A stretch of 64,000 bases of DNA from Ferrovibrio sp046297895 (GCF_046297895.1 NZ_JBKBHC010000004.1:1-64000); one strand, 5' to 3'. Shown: positions 1-9,214, counted from the stretch's first letter. Made by a program: numbers and translations. The notes: generated by a model not told the origin, from the sequence alone.

Positions 1-215
1 TTGTCCTCGTCCGCGGCCAGGCCCTCGGCCCGCGGGCCCTCGATGCGCAGGCTCAAGGCCTCGGCCGGCGCCACAGAAATCCGGTCGCAGGCATCCGGTG
101 CCTGGGCGAAAACGACCAGGCTTTCCAGGTCGTGATAGCCATCCGCGCGCCGGCCGGTAACGTGCAGGAACAGGTTGATCTTGGCCGGCGCCAGCCGGCT
201 GAGGCCATCGGCCAT
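1..215 (-). CDS. ispE: 4-diphosphocytidyl-2-C-methyl-D-erythritol kinase, 5' part only
   Basis: The first 71 codons of a gene that runs off the left edge of the window. The translation opens MADGLSRLAPAKINLFLHV and continues GRRADGYHDLES, which is the N-terminal signature of the GHMP-kinase IspE; the enzyme phosphorylates the 2-hydroxyl of CDP-methylerythritol in the MEP isoprenoid pathway. The ATG at 215 is chosen because the in-frame TGA at 231-233 (the stop of the upstream TPR gene) leaves no room for a longer start. It lies 15 bp downstream of that TPR lipoprotein gene, so the two are probably co-transcribed. The ATP-binding glycine loop and C-terminus lie outside the window. Confidence 0.88.
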   Translation of the reverse strand, partial: MADGLSRLAPAKINLFLHVTGRRADGYHDLESLVVFAQAPDACDRISVAPAEALSLRIEGPRAEGLAADED

Positions 216-230
216 GGCGTCAGCCAGGCT

Positions 231-2000
231 TCACTTGGCCGCAACCGGATCGAGGCCCTGCTCGATCTTGCGCTGCACCTGCACGGCCAGATCCTGCTCG
301 GGCTTCAGGCCCAGCGCGCGCCGCCACTGGAAACGCGCTTCCTCGCGGCGACCGACCCGCCAGTAGGCGTCGCCGAGATGATCGGTGATCACCGGGTCGC
401 CGCCCTTGAGTTCGACGGCGCGCTCAAGCTGCACCACGGCTTCCTCGAAACGGCCCTGGCGATACAGCGCCCAGCCAAGGGAATCCACGATGGCGCCATC
501 ATTGGGCCTGAGCGCCACGGCGCGCTCGATCATCTTGGTGGCGCGTTCGACATGAACGTTCATGTCCACCCAGGAATAGCCGAGGTAGTTCAGCACCAGC
601 GGGTTGTCGGGCTGCAGTTCCAGCGCCTTCAGCATGTCGGGCTCGGCCTTGTTCCACTGCTTCGAGCGCTCGTAGGCCACGCCGCGGCCGAAGAAGATGG
701 CCCAGTGGCGCGGCTCGATCTGTTTGATGCGCTTCAGCCCTTCGGTGTATTCCTCGGCCGCCTCGCTCCAGCGTTCCATCTGCCGGTGCAGGTCGGCCAG
801 CGTGAGGATGGCGCGCGAGCTGTCTGGCGCCGTATTGGCCATGCGGCGCAGCATGCGCACCGCGTCCTCGCCCCGGCCCAGCTCGTTGATGCACCAGGCC
901 TGGCGGAGCTGCGCGCTTTCGACATAGGCCGATGCCGGCGACACCCGCCCATACATCGCGAGCGCCTGTTCCCAGCGCTCGCGGGTTTCGTAGATGTCGC
1001 CCAGCAGCATGCGGGCATCGTCCAGGTCGGGCCGCAGGAACAGGGCAAGCTGCAGGTGCAGTTCGGCCAGTTCGCCGCCGTCGGAGCGGCCGAAAGCCGA
1101 GGCAGAGGCGAACAGTGCTTCGGCCAGGCCGTCCACGGCATTGCCGACCAGCGGCTCGGTCGGGGCGCTGCGTTTGGTGTCCAGCCGGCGCAGGCCATGC
1201 AGCAGGACCGGGTTGTCCGGGTTGAGTACAAGCTGCTGGTCCAGCAGCCGGCGCGCCTCGGCGCTACGGCCGTTGCGCTCCAGGAAGCGGGCATAGCCAT
1301 CCACCAGCCGCGTGCCCGGCCGCTCGCGGCCTTCGATCGCCTCGCGATAGGCGGCCTCGGTCGGTTCGGCCTGATTGAGCAGATCGAGCAGCAGCGGGCG
1401 TAGATGCGCATGCACGCCGCCAAGCAGCGGGTGACGTTCCAGCTTCTGCAGGCTGGCGACGGCCTGATCCGCCTCGCCCTTGCCGGCATGGGCAAAAGCG
1501 GCCAGCAGGGGATTGAAGGCGGCGTGAATCCCGTTATTGGGACCGTCGCTCACCAGGCGCAGCACGCCGTCGTAATCCCGGGCCAGCATCATCGCCGAGG
1601 CCTGGGTCATGCGCGGCAGGTATTCGCCGGGATTGAGCTGGCGCAGGGCCGGGATCAACGGCACGGCTTCGGCAACCCGGCCGTCGGCGAGCAGGGCGAC
1701 GAAGGCGCCCTGGTTGAGCAGCGCGCTGCTGGGATCCTCGCGCAGGGCCCGCAGGTAGTAATCGGCGGCGGCCCTGGTGTCGTTGGTCTCGCGCGCATGG
1801 CGCGCGGCCAGGAAGTTGCCGTACGGGCTGTCGAGACGATAGGTGCCGCGCGGCTGGCTGCCCGACATGGTGCCGCCGCCGCAGGCCGCCAGCGGCAGGG
1901 CCATCAGCGCGGCAGCAGCCAGCAGGCCGGCCCGCAGCCGCGGTTGCGGCCGGAAGGAGAGAAGGGTGGGGTGACGCTTGCGGGAGGCTGGGTCTGTCAT
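231..2000 (-). CDS. TPR-repeat outer-membrane-type lipoprotein
   Basis: A 589-residue protein with a lipoprotein signal: basic N-terminus (RKRH), hydrophobic run and lipobox LAAC with Cys40, followed by GGG. The rest is built of helical tetratricopeptide repeats, for example around ALREDPSSALLNQG, ALELQPDNPLVLNYLGY and AVALRPNDGAIVDSLGWALY, ending in DHLGDAYWRVGRREEA. TPR proteins scaffold protein complexes; this one should be anchored in the envelope. The open frame extends upstream to 2345, but that part overlaps the ETF-QO gene in another frame. The ATG at 2000, 4 bp after the ETF-QO stop, gives a clean signal peptide and is the real start. It sits between ETF-QO and ispE on the same strand. 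Its precise partner cannot be told from sequence. Confidence 0.88.
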   Translation of the reverse strand: MTDPASRKRHPTLLSFRPQPRLRAGLLAAAALMALPLAACGGGTMSGSQPRGTYRLDSPYGNFLAARHARETNDTRAAADYYLRALREDPSSALLNQGAFVALLADGRVAEAVPLIPALRQLNPGEYLPRMTQASAMMLARDYDGVLRLVSDGPNNGIHAAFNPLLAAFAHAGKGEADQAVASLQKLERHPLLGGVHAHLRPLLLDLLNQAEPTEAAYREAIEGRERPGTRLVDGYARFLERNGRSAEARRLLDQQLVLNPDNPVLLHGLRRLDTKRSAPTEPLVGNAVDGLAEALFASASAFGRSDGGELAELHLQLALFLRPDLDDARMLLGDIYETRERWEQALAMYGRVSPASAYVESAQLRQAWCINELGRGEDAVRMLRRMANTAPDSSRAILTLADLHRQMERWSEAAEEYTEGLKRIKQIEPRHWAIFFGRGVAYERSKQWNKAEPDMLKALELQPDNPLVLNYLGYSWVDMNVHVERATKMIERAVALRPNDGAIVDSLGWALYRQGRFEEAVVQLERAVELKGGDPVITDHLGDAYWRVGRREEARFQWRRALGLKPEQDLAVQVQRKIEQGLDPVAAK

Positions 2001-2004
2001 CGTC

Positions 2005-3666
2005 TCACATGTTGGGATAATTCGGACCGCCGCCCCCCTCCGGGACGGTCCAGTTGATGTTCTGCGCCGGGTCTTTGATGTCGCAGGTTTTGCAGTGGAC
2101 GCAGTTCTGCGCATTGATCTGGAAGCGCGGGTTCTTGCCGTCGTCGTCGCGCAGCACCTCATAGACACCGGCCGGGCAGTAGCGCTGCGCCGGCTCGTCA
2201 TACATGGGCAGGTTCCTGGCGATCGGGATCGACGGGTCCTTGAGCCGCAGATGGATCGGCTGATCCTCCTCGTGGTTGGTGTTCGACAGGAACACCGAAG
2301 ACAGCTTATCGAAGCTGATCTTGCCATCGGGCTTGGGATAGGCAATCGGCTTGCATTGCGCGGCCGGCTTCAAACTCTCGTGATCGGCCTTGGCATGGCG
2401 CGAGGTCCAGCCGACCAGAAAGCCCAGGCCCAGGTCGTTCAGCCACATATGCATGCCGCCGACCAGCGTGCCGAGCCACATGCCGTAGCCCAGGGCCGGC
2501 TTCACGTTGCGCACCTTCCACAGGTCCTTGTACGACCACGAGGCCTTGAAGGCTTCCGGGTAGGCGGCCAGTTCGTCGCCGCCGGCCGAGCCGCCCTTCA
2601 GCGCCTCGAAAGCGGCCTCGGCCGCCAGCATGCCGGTCTTCATCGCATTGTGGCTGCCCTTGATGCGCGGCAGGTTCACGAAGCCGGCGGAGCAGCCGAT
2701 CAGCGCGCCGCCCGGGAAGGTCAGCTTCGGGATCGACTGCAGGCCGCCTTCGTTGATGGCGCGCGCGCCATAGGCGATGCGCTTGCCGCCCTCGAAATAC
2801 TCGCGCACGCTCGGATGCGTCTTGAACCGCTGAAACTCGTCGAAGGGCGACAGATGCGGATTCTGGTAGTTCAGGTGCACCACAAAGCCCACGGCCACCT
2901 GGTTGTCTTCCAGGTGGTACATGAAGCTACCGCCGCCGGTGGCGCTGTCCAGCGGCCAGCCCTGGGTATGGATCACCAGGCCCGGTTTGTGCTTGGCCGG
3001 ATCGATCTGCCACAGCTCCTTGATGCCGATGCCGAACTTCTGCGGATCGACGCCGTCGCGCAGGTTGAACTTCTGCTGGATCTCCTTGGCCAGCGAGCCG
3101 CGCACGCCTTCGGCGATCAGGGTGTATTTGCCGCGCAGTTCGACGCCCGGGGTATAGCCCGATTTCTTTTCGCCGTCGCGGCCGATGCCCATGTCGCCGG
3201 TGGCCACGCCCACCACCTCGCCCTTGTCGCCATACAGAACCTCGGCGGCGGCAAAGCCCGGGAAGATCTCGACGCCCAGCTCCTCGGCCTGACTCGCCAG
3301 CCAGCGGCAGACATTGCCGAGCGAGACGATGTAGTTGCCGTGATTGTTCATCAGCGGCGGCAGGGCGATGTTCGGGATCGGGATGTGGTTCGCTTCGGTC
3401 AGGATCATGAAGCGGTCGTCAGTGACCGGCGTGTTGAGCGGCGCGCCCTTGTCCTTCCAGTCGGGGATCAGTTCGTTCAGCGCGATGGGATCAATCACCG
3501 CGCCCGACAGGATATGGGCGCCGACTTCCGAGCCCTTTTCGATCACGCAAACCGATACGTCATGGTCCTGTTCGGCAGCGAGCTGCTTCAGGCGGATCGC
3601 AGCCGACAGCCCGGCCGGGCCGGCGCCCACGATCACCACGTCGTATTCCATCGCTTCGCGTTCCAT
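2005..3666 (-). CDS. Electron transfer flavoprotein-ubiquinone oxidoreductase
   Basis: A 553-residue flavoprotein that moves electrons from reduced ETF, fed by acyl-CoA and related dehydrogenases, into the ubiquinone pool at the membrane. An FAD-binding Rossmann start is visible (VVIVGAGPAGLSAA, residues 10-23). The C-terminus carries the 4Fe-4S ligands C497, C522, C525 and C528 (CPAG... and NCVHCKTCDIKDP), the hallmark of ETF-QO. Full length for the family. It is transcribed divergently from the uracil-DNA glycosylase gene and is followed 4 bp later by the TPR lipoprotein. The ATG at 3666 is used; a second ATG five codons in (MEYDVV) is an acceptable alternative. Confidence 0.96.
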   Translation of the reverse strand: MEREAMEYDVVIVGAGPAGLSAAIRLKQLAAEQDHDVSVCVIEKGSEVGAHILSGAVIDPIALNELIPDWKDKGAPLNTPVTDDRFMILTEANHIPIPNIALPPLMNNHGNYIVSLGNVCRWLASQAEELGVEIFPGFAAAEVLYGDKGEVVGVATGDMGIGRDGEKKSGYTPGVELRGKYTLIAEGVRGSLAKEIQQKFNLRDGVDPQKFGIGIKELWQIDPAKHKPGLVIHTQGWPLDSATGGGSFMYHLEDNQVAVGFVVHLNYQNPHLSPFDEFQRFKTHPSVREYFEGGKRIAYGARAINEGGLQSIPKLTFPGGALIGCSAGFVNLPRIKGSHNAMKTGMLAAEAAFEALKGGSAGGDELAAYPEAFKASWSYKDLWKVRNVKPALGYGMWLGTLVGGMHMWLNDLGLGFLVGWTSRHAKADHESLKPAAQCKPIAYPKPDGKISFDKLSSVFLSNTNHEEDQPIHLRLKDPSIPIARNLPMYDEPAQRYCPAGVYEVLRDDDGKNPRFQINAQNCVHCKTCDIKDPAQNINWTVPEGGGGPNYPNM

Positions 3667-3755
3667 CGCGGGGCACCCCTTAACTTTTGGCCGGCCGGCT
3701 GGTCGGGCCGCTGGCGGCTGGTCGTTTGGCTGGTTTTTTAATCGGACGCCTTGGG

Positions 3756-3785
3756 TTGACGTCCCCCGTTTGCTTACCAGACTAT
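3756..3785 (+). promoter_or_regulatory. Putative sigma-70 promoter of the UDG gene
   Basis: TTGACG at 3756-3761 and GACTAT at 3780-3785 are separated by 18 bp in the 158-bp divergent gap between ETF-QO and the UDG gene. This would start transcription about 30 nt before the ATG at 3825. The -35 is good and the -10 moderate; assigned by eye only. Confidence 0.4.
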
Positions 3786-3824
3786 GGGGGGCAAGCCAAC
3801 GGCGCGAGCCCCGTCCGCACGGTC

Positions 3825-4682
3825 ATGAACGTAACGGAAGCCACTGATTTTCCGCCTTCTCTGCTCGAGATCGCCCTGTTCTACGCCGAAGCCGGCGTAG
3901 ACGAGGCGATTGGCGATCAGCCGGTGGACCGTACCCAGGCGCCCCCGGCACGCGAGGCGGCGCGCCCGGCTGCGGTTCCGGGCCAGGCCGCCGCTCCGAT
4001 TCCGGGTGGCAATCCATCCGCCAACCCGCCGCCGCGTGCACCGGCCGCTTCCGCCCCGGCGCTGCTCTCGGCCTCCGACGTGGAAAGCGCCGCCCGCCGC
4101 GCCGCCCGGGCCTGCCAGACCATCCCGGAACTGGAAGCGGCGATCAAAAGCTTCGAGGGCTGCGGCCTGAAGGCCACCGCCACCAACACCGTGATCGCCC
4201 GCGGCAACCCGCAGGCGCCGCTGATGATCATCGGCGAGGCGCCCGGCCGCGACGAGGACGCCCAGGGCCTGCCTTTCGTGGGCGAGAGCGGCCAGCTGCT
4301 CGACCGCATGCTGAAGGCCATCGGCCGCGACGAGCAGAATACCTACATCTCCAACATCATCTTCTGGCGGCCGCCGGGCAACCGCGATCCTTCAACCGAA
4401 GAGATCCTTGCCTGCAAGCCCTTCATCGAGCGCCTGATCGAACTGGTCCAGCCGAAGGTGATCGCCTGCGCCGGCAAGCATGCCGCCGCCACCCTGCTGG
4501 GCACCACGCAGGGCATCACCCGCACGCGCGGTCGCTGGCATGAATACCAGCGCGAGGGCATCGGCATTCCGGCCATGCCGCTCTTGCATCCCGCCTATCT
4601 GCTGCGCCAGCCCGGCGTGAAGCGCGAGGCCTGGCACGACATGCTGGAACTTGCGGCCAAGCTGGAACAACTCGGCCTGTGA
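3825..4682 (+). CDS. Uracil-DNA glycosylase, family 4 type
   Basis: A 285-residue DNA repair enzyme that removes uracil from DNA. The catalytic loop reads GEAPGRDEDAQGLPFVG (residues 137-153), matching the family-4 motif, and the DNA-intercalation loop reads LLHPAYLL (253-260). Four cysteines (C97, C113, C197, C215) are placed as expected for the 4Fe-4S cluster of this family. Residues about 35-80 are a Pro/Ala-rich linker that separates a short N-terminal helix from the catalytic domain, a common alphaproteobacterial arrangement. The open frame begins at 3687, but the ATG at 3825 is preferred because the extra 46 residues are low-complexity and overlap the probable promoter. Its stop overlaps the GTG start of the MFS gene by four bases (GTGA). 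Confidence 0.92.
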   Translation: MNVTEATDFPPSLLEIALFYAEAGVDEAIGDQPVDRTQAPPAREAARPAAVPGQAAAPIPGGNPSANPPPRAPAASAPALLSASDVESAARRAARACQTIPELEAAIKSFEGCGLKATATNTVIARGNPQAPLMIIGEAPGRDEDAQGLPFVGESGQLLDRMLKAIGRDEQNTYISNIIFWRPPGNRDPSTEEILACKPFIERLIELVQPKVIACAGKHAAATLLGTTQGITRTRGRWHEYQREGIGIPAMPLLHPAYLLRQPGVKREAWHDMLELAAKLEQLGL

Positions 4683-5890
4683 CCGGCTCCGTCTTCTACG
4701 GCTGGATCGTCGTTGCCGCCGCCTTCCTGGTGATGTTCACCGGCTTTGGCGCGGCCTATACGTTTCCCGCCTTTTTCGAACCCCTGAGCCGCGAATTCGG
4801 CGCCTCGCGCGGCACCGTGTCGCTGGTATTCTCGGCCGCCGGCTTCCTGTATTTCGCGCTCGGCGCGCTCAGCGGCCGTCTGGCCGACCGCCTCGGGCCG
4901 CGCCCGGTGGTGGGTTTCGGCATGGCCTGCATCGGCCTGGGACTGATCGCCGCCAGCTTCGCCGACAGCCTGGCTTCCATCGTGATCTTCTATGGCTTAG
5001 GGATCGGCATCGGCGTCGGCTTTTCCTATGTGCCCGCGATCGGCACGGTGCAGCGCTGGTTCCTGGCCAAACGCGGCCAGGCCTCGGGCTGGGCGGTGGC
5101 CGGCATCGGCATCGGCACCATGGCGGCGCCGCCGGCCGCAGCCTTCGCCATCGAACATCTGGGCTGGCGCGGCACCTATGTGCTGTTCGGCATCGTGGTG
5201 CTGGTACTGGGTGCGCTGGCGACGATGCTGCTGCGCGCCTCGCCGGCTGCCATGGGCCTGCAGCCCGACGGTGCAGCCACGCCGGCTGCCGCCGCCGCCG
5301 GCCCACCGGCAGGCATGGAGCTGCGCGCCGTGCTGCGCCATCGCGCCTTCTGGCTGCTCTATGCCGCCGGCGCGCTGAACTGCGTGGGCACCTTCGTGCC
5401 CTTCGTGCATCTGGCGCCGTTTGCCATGGACCAGGACCTGAGCCGTTCGGAAGGCGTGTGGCTGGTCGGCCTGATCGGCGTGGGCAGCACGCTGGGCCGC
5501 TTCGTGCTCGGCGGCGTGGCCGACCGTATCGGCCGCGGCCGCAGTTTAAGCCTGGTGATGCTGCTCAGCGGCGTGGCGCTGTTCTACTGGATCGTGGCGC
5601 AGGGCTTCCTCGCACTCGCCGTCTTCGCGCTGGCCTTCGGGCTCTTCTATGGCGGCTTCGTCGCGCTCATCCCGGCCTTCACGGCGGATCTGTTTGGCCT
5701 GCGCGCCATGTCGGCGGTGCTGGGCGTGCTCTATACCTCGGTGGCGGCCGGCACGCTGCTGGGTCCGACGCTGGCCGGCTGGGTCTTCGACGTGACCGGC
5801 AGCTACACCTGGCCGATTGCGATCTGCGCCCTGGGCTGTGTCCTGGCTGCCGGTATCATATTGAAACTGCCACAGCATTTGGCGGAATAG
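4679..5890 (+). CDS. MFS transporter, monocarboxylate/oxalate-formate antiporter type
   Basis: A 403-residue inner-membrane protein with about 12 hydrophobic segments. The first is GWIVVAAAFLVMFTGFGAAYTF, and the typical MFS inter-helix motif appears as GRLADRLGPRPVVGFG after helix 2 and GGVADRIGRGRSL in the second half. The N-terminal pattern (FYGWIVVAAAF...FGAAYTFPAFF) resembles the OFA/monocarboxylate branch of the family, which carries small organic acids; the substrate itself cannot be read. It starts with GTG, and that start overlaps the UDG stop, so translation is probably coupled although the functions are unrelated. Confidence 0.85.
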   Translation: MTGSVFYGWIVVAAAFLVMFTGFGAAYTFPAFFEPLSREFGASRGTVSLVFSAAGFLYFALGALSGRLADRLGPRPVVGFGMACIGLGLIAASFADSLASIVIFYGLGIGIGVGFSYVPAIGTVQRWFLAKRGQASGWAVAGIGIGTMAAPPAAAFAIEHLGWRGTYVLFGIVVLVLGALATMLLRASPAAMGLQPDGAATPAAAAAGPPAGMELRAVLRHRAFWLLYAAGALNCVGTFVPFVHLAPFAMDQDLSRSEGVWLVGLIGVGSTLGRFVLGGVADRIGRGRSLSLVMLLSGVALFYWIVAQGFLALAVFALAFGLFYGGFVALIPAFTADLFGLRAMSAVLGVLYTSVAAGTLLGPTLAGWVFDVTGSYTWPIAICALGCVLAAGIILKLPQHLAE

Positions 5891-5960
5891 CGCGATTTCT
5901 GTTTTTGGCCGCACCGAGTTTACTTGTCCGTTAACCCATCTTGGGCTATCCGGGGCAGCG

Positions 5961-7820
5961 ATGAAAAACGGGGTGGGGATCAGACGCCTGGGATGCAGCG
6001 CCGCTTTGGCCCTGTTCCTGGCCATCGGGGGGCAGGCGCCAGCCTTTGCGCAACAGGCTGGAGCGCAGGCTCCGTCCGCGACGCCCGAACAGCTCGCATC
6101 GCTGGCGACGGCAGGCGATACCGAAACCAGCCTGCCCGCCATGCTGGAGGCCGCCGATGTCGAACGCTACCAGCGCATCTTCGAATTCCAGGCCGACACC
6201 GAATGGGCCAAGGCCGACCGCGAGATCGCGCGGCTGAAGAACAAGCTGCTGCTGGGCCATGTGCTGCATCAGCGCTACACCCATCCCAACGCTTACAATT
6301 CCTCCTATGCCGAGTTGCAGGACTGGATGGTGAAATACCGCGACCATCCCGGTGCCGAGGAGATCTATCGCCTGGCCCTGCGCAAGAAGCCGCGCAAGGA
6401 CAGGGCGCCGCCGGGGCCGCTGGGCACCGATCTGGGCGAGTATGCCGGCGAACAGCCGGGCGAGGTGGCCACCGCGCGTCGCCGCCCGGTGCCCAGGGAT
6501 CGCGACCCCGAGCATCGCAAGGCCATCGCCCAGGCCGAGGTGCAGTTCAACGCCATGCTGAAGCGCGACCGCTTCGCCGAAGCGGAAGCCTTCCTGGCCA
6601 AACCCGACATCCGCGCCAAGCTGAGCGCATCCGAATACGACGACTGGCGCCGCCGCCTGGCCTGGAACTACATGCTGGAAGGCGACGACGAAAAAGCATT
6701 GCGCCATGCCGCGCCGGCGGCCCAGCGCTCGCGCGCCCGCGTGCCGGAAGCCGACTGGGTGGCCGGTCTGGCCGCCTGGCGCCTGGGGCGTTACGACAAC
6801 GCGGCCCATCATTTCGAGAACCTGGCCTTTTCAAAGACCGCCGCCGGCTGGAACCGCGCCGCCGGCGCCTGGTGGGGCGCGCGGGTGATGCTGCGCCTGC
6901 GCCAGCCTTCGGAAGCGATCCGCCTGCTGGAAGTGGGCGCGCAGCAGGAGCGCACCTTCTACGGCCAGCTCAGCCTGGCCCAGCTCGGCATGGACCAGCC
7001 CCTGCGCTGGTCGCCGCCGCCGCTGAGCGACGACGAAATCCGCAAACTCTCCGACATGCCGGCCCTGCGCCGCGCCATGGCCTTGAGCGAGGTCGGCGAG
7101 GCGGTGCGCGCCGACCGCGAGATCACCCGGCTCTTCTCGCAGGCGCCCGATCAGCTGGCCGGCGCGCTGCTCGGTTTCGCCAGCCGTATGCAGGCGCCGG
7201 CATCCTCCATGCGCATCGGCATCGCCTGGTACACGGTGAAGGGCGAGGGCTTCGACCACGCGCTCTATCCGCTGCCGCCCTGGGAACCGGAAAGCGGCTT
7301 CAGCGTCGACCGCGCCCTGGTCTTCGCCTTCATGCGCCAGGAAAGCGCCTTCAACGCCCGCGCCATGAGCCCGGCCGGCGCCACCGGCCTGATGCAGCTC
7401 ATGCCGCGCACGGCCGGCGCCGTGGCCGGCGACCGCAGCCTGCATCACAAGAGCGGCCGCCATAAGCTGTTCGCGCCGGAATACAATATCGAACTGGGGC
7501 AGCGTTATCTGCAGCACCTGCTGGAGATGCCGATGATCCGGGGCAACCTGTTCTACCTCGCCGCCGCCTATAACGGCGGCCCCGGCAATCTGCAGAAATG
7601 GCTGCGCGCCAACCCCGAGGCCGCATCCGACCCGCTGCTGTTCATCGAGACCATCCCGCTGGCCGAGACGCGCAATTTCGTGCAGCGCGTGCTGACCAAC
7701 TACTGGATCTACCGCACCCGCATCGGCCAGCCCGATCCCAGCCTGAAGGACGCCATGACCGGTGGCCTGCCGCTCTACAAGGCTTTCGACGGCGCGCAGC
7801 AGACTGCCCAAGGCCGCTGA
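5961..7820 (+). CDS. Soluble lytic murein transglycosylase (Slt family)
   Basis: A 619-residue periplasmic enzyme that cleaves the MurNAc-GlcNAc bond of peptidoglycan, forming 1,6-anhydro ends. It has a signal peptide (residues about 1-30, ending PAFAQQ) and a long alpha-helical superhelical region (about 60-440). The C-terminal SLT domain holds the catalytic Glu461 in FMRQESAFNARAMSP, then GATGLMQLMP and the AAYNGGPGNLQKW motif. Length and order match Slt70. It lies 70 bp after the MFS gene and 42 bp before moaB, all on the plus strand. Confidence 0.95.
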   Translation: MKNGVGIRRLGCSAALALFLAIGGQAPAFAQQAGAQAPSATPEQLASLATAGDTETSLPAMLEAADVERYQRIFEFQADTEWAKADREIARLKNKLLLGHVLHQRYTHPNAYNSSYAELQDWMVKYRDHPGAEEIYRLALRKKPRKDRAPPGPLGTDLGEYAGEQPGEVATARRRPVPRDRDPEHRKAIAQAEVQFNAMLKRDRFAEAEAFLAKPDIRAKLSASEYDDWRRRLAWNYMLEGDDEKALRHAAPAAQRSRARVPEADWVAGLAAWRLGRYDNAAHHFENLAFSKTAAGWNRAAGAWWGARVMLRLRQPSEAIRLLEVGAQQERTFYGQLSLAQLGMDQPLRWSPPPLSDDEIRKLSDMPALRRAMALSEVGEAVRADREITRLFSQAPDQLAGALLGFASRMQAPASSMRIGIAWYTVKGEGFDHALYPLPPWEPESGFSVDRALVFAFMRQESAFNARAMSPAGATGLMQLMPRTAGAVAGDRSLHHKSGRHKLFAPEYNIELGQRYLQHLLEMPMIRGNLFYLAAAYNGGPGNLQKWLRANPEAASDPLLFIETIPLAETRNFVQRVLTNYWIYRTRIGQPDPSLKDAMTGGLPLYKAFDGAQQTAQGR

Positions 7821-7862
7821 TCCGCCCTAGATTACTGGCCGTCGTTTCCGGGAGTCCGCGCC

Positions 7863-8438
7863 ATGACCGAACTGCAACCCCAATCTTTCGTCGATGCCGA
7901 TGGCAAGCGCCTGTTTGTGCCGGTGCGCATCGCCGTGCTGACCGTGTCGGATACCCGCAGCGTCGACGACGACAGATCGGGCAACACGCTGGTCGAGCGG
8001 CTGACCGAGGCCGGACATCTGCTGGCGGCGCGCGCCATCGTGAAGGACGAGATCGACGCCATCCGCACCCAGGTGAAGGCCTGGATCGACGATCCGGCCA
8101 TTGATGTTGTGCTGTCCACCGGCGGCACCGGCGTCACCGGCCGCGATGTCACGCCCGAGGCCTTCGAGGGCATCTTCGAGAAAAGCATTCCGGGTTTCGG
8201 CGAGCTGTTCCGCATGCTCAGCTACCAGAAGATCGGCACCTCCACGATCCAGTCGCGCTGCACCGCCGGCGTCACGCGCGGCACCTACCTGTTCGCGCTG
8301 CCCGGCTCGCCCGGCGCCTGCCGCGATGCCTGGGACATGATCCTGAAGGACCAGCTCGACTACCGCCACAAGCCCTGCAATTTCGTCGAACTGTTTCCGC
8401 GCCTGCGCGAGCATGAACGACGCGGCGGCAGCAAATAG
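7863..8438 (+). CDS. moaB: Molybdenum cofactor biosynthesis protein B
   Basis: A 191-residue MoaB/Mog-fold protein. It carries IAVLTVSDTRSVDDDRSG near the N-terminus and the molybdopterin-binding loop STGGTGVTGRDVTPEA, then ALPGSPGACRDAWDMIL and QLDYRHKPCNFVEL, all characteristic of MoaB. The family adenylylates molybdopterin before molybdate insertion, although in some bacteria MoaB is dispensable. No other moa/moe gene is in the window. The ATG at 7863 is preceded by GGGAG at 7850-7854. Confidence 0.93.
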   Translation: MTELQPQSFVDADGKRLFVPVRIAVLTVSDTRSVDDDRSGNTLVERLTEAGHLLAARAIVKDEIDAIRTQVKAWIDDPAIDVVLSTGGTGVTGRDVTPEAFEGIFEKSIPGFGELFRMLSYQKIGTSTIQSRCTAGVTRGTYLFALPGSPGACRDAWDMILKDQLDYRHKPCNFVELFPRLREHERRGGSK

Positions 8439-8545
8439 GACAAGCGGGGCCTACTGGCTCCATCTGTTTTGCCGAAACTGGCGCTTATGCCGCTGCCGTC
8501 CTCGCGCTAATCGGATCGGGTCCCGCTTGAAGGAACCCCCTATCC

Positions 8546-8992
8546 ATGTCCGATATCGTCATCCGCCCGGTGGCCGCGAATGAACGCGCGCATTGGGAGC
8601 CGCTGTGGCGCGGCTATCTGGCCTTTTACGAAAAATCCGTGCCCGAGGCCGTCACCGATTTCACCTGGCAGCGGCTGCTCGATCCGACGAACGCGATCGA
8701 AGGCCTGATGGCCTGGGAGGGCGAGGCCGCGCTGGGCCTTGTGCAGTATCTGCTGCATCCCTCCACCTGGAACCGGGGCGGCAACGTCTATCTGCAGGAC
8801 CTGTTCGTGGTGCCCGAAGCGCGCGGCAAACGCATCGGCCGCCGGCTGATCGCGGCCGTCACCGAGATATCGAAGGCCAAGGGCGCCGGCGTGCTGTACT
8901 GGCAGACCGAGGAATTCAACGGCACGGCACGGCGGCTGTATGAGCGCGTGGCCAAACGCGCGCCCTTCGTGCGCTACAATATCGAACTGTGA
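8546..8992 (+). CDS. GNAT family N-acetyltransferase
   Basis: A 148-residue single-domain acetyltransferase. The acetyl-CoA binding motif A reads LFVVPEARGKRIGRRLIAAV, with the R/Q-x-x-G-x-G/A pattern as R-G-K-R-I-G, and a C-terminal strand follows the motif LYWQTEEFNGTARRLYERV. The substrate is unknown; small GNATs of this shape acetylate amines, amino acids or antibiotics. It stands alone 107 bp after moaB and is followed by a palindromic intergenic repeat. Confidence 0.88.
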   Translation: MSDIVIRPVAANERAHWEPLWRGYLAFYEKSVPEAVTDFTWQRLLDPTNAIEGLMAWEGEAALGLVQYLLHPSTWNRGGNVYLQDLFVVPEARGKRIGRRLIAAVTEISKAKGAGVLYWQTEEFNGTARRLYERVAKRAPFVRYNIEL

Positions 8993-9015
8993 AGGTTCAA
9001 CCGGCTAAGGGAAAT

Positions 9016-9100
9016 CGTCATGCCCGGCCGTGTGCCGGGCATCCACGTCTCGACACGTGAAAAAACACATGGATGGCCGGGCCAAGCCCGGCCATGACGG
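9016..9100. repeat. Palindromic intergenic repeat element
   Basis: An 85-bp imperfect palindrome. The left half begins CGTCATGCCCGGCC and the right half ends GGCCGGGC...GCCCGGCCATGACGG, so the two ends are inverted copies. Each half also contains its own hairpin: GCCCGGC/GCCGGGC on the left and GGCCGGGC/GCCCGGCC on the right. The centre (about 9050-9070) is AT-richer. The design matches dispersed mobile-like palindromic units reported between genes in many alphaproteobacteria. It lies between the GNAT gene and the radical SAM gene. Confidence 0.75.
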
Positions 9101-9214
9101 CCTTTCTGGTTCGACTTATGCCTTCTCTGATTTCAGCGTGATGATGGGCCTATCCATGGCGAAGCGGCCCCAATTCCGGATCAAAGGACTATATTCATAT
9201 AATCTGATTATTTC

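Noticed and set aside
2001..2345. Longer N-terminus for the TPR lipoprotein (frame open to 2345)
   Set aside because: It overlaps the ETF-QO gene in another frame, has no signal peptide and reads as shadow sequence; the ATG at 2000 gives a perfect lipoprotein signal.
1978..3741. 587-codon plus-strand open frame opposite ETF-QO
   Set aside because: Antisense shadow of a recognised full-length gene, typical in high-GC DNA; no domain or ribosome-binding site.
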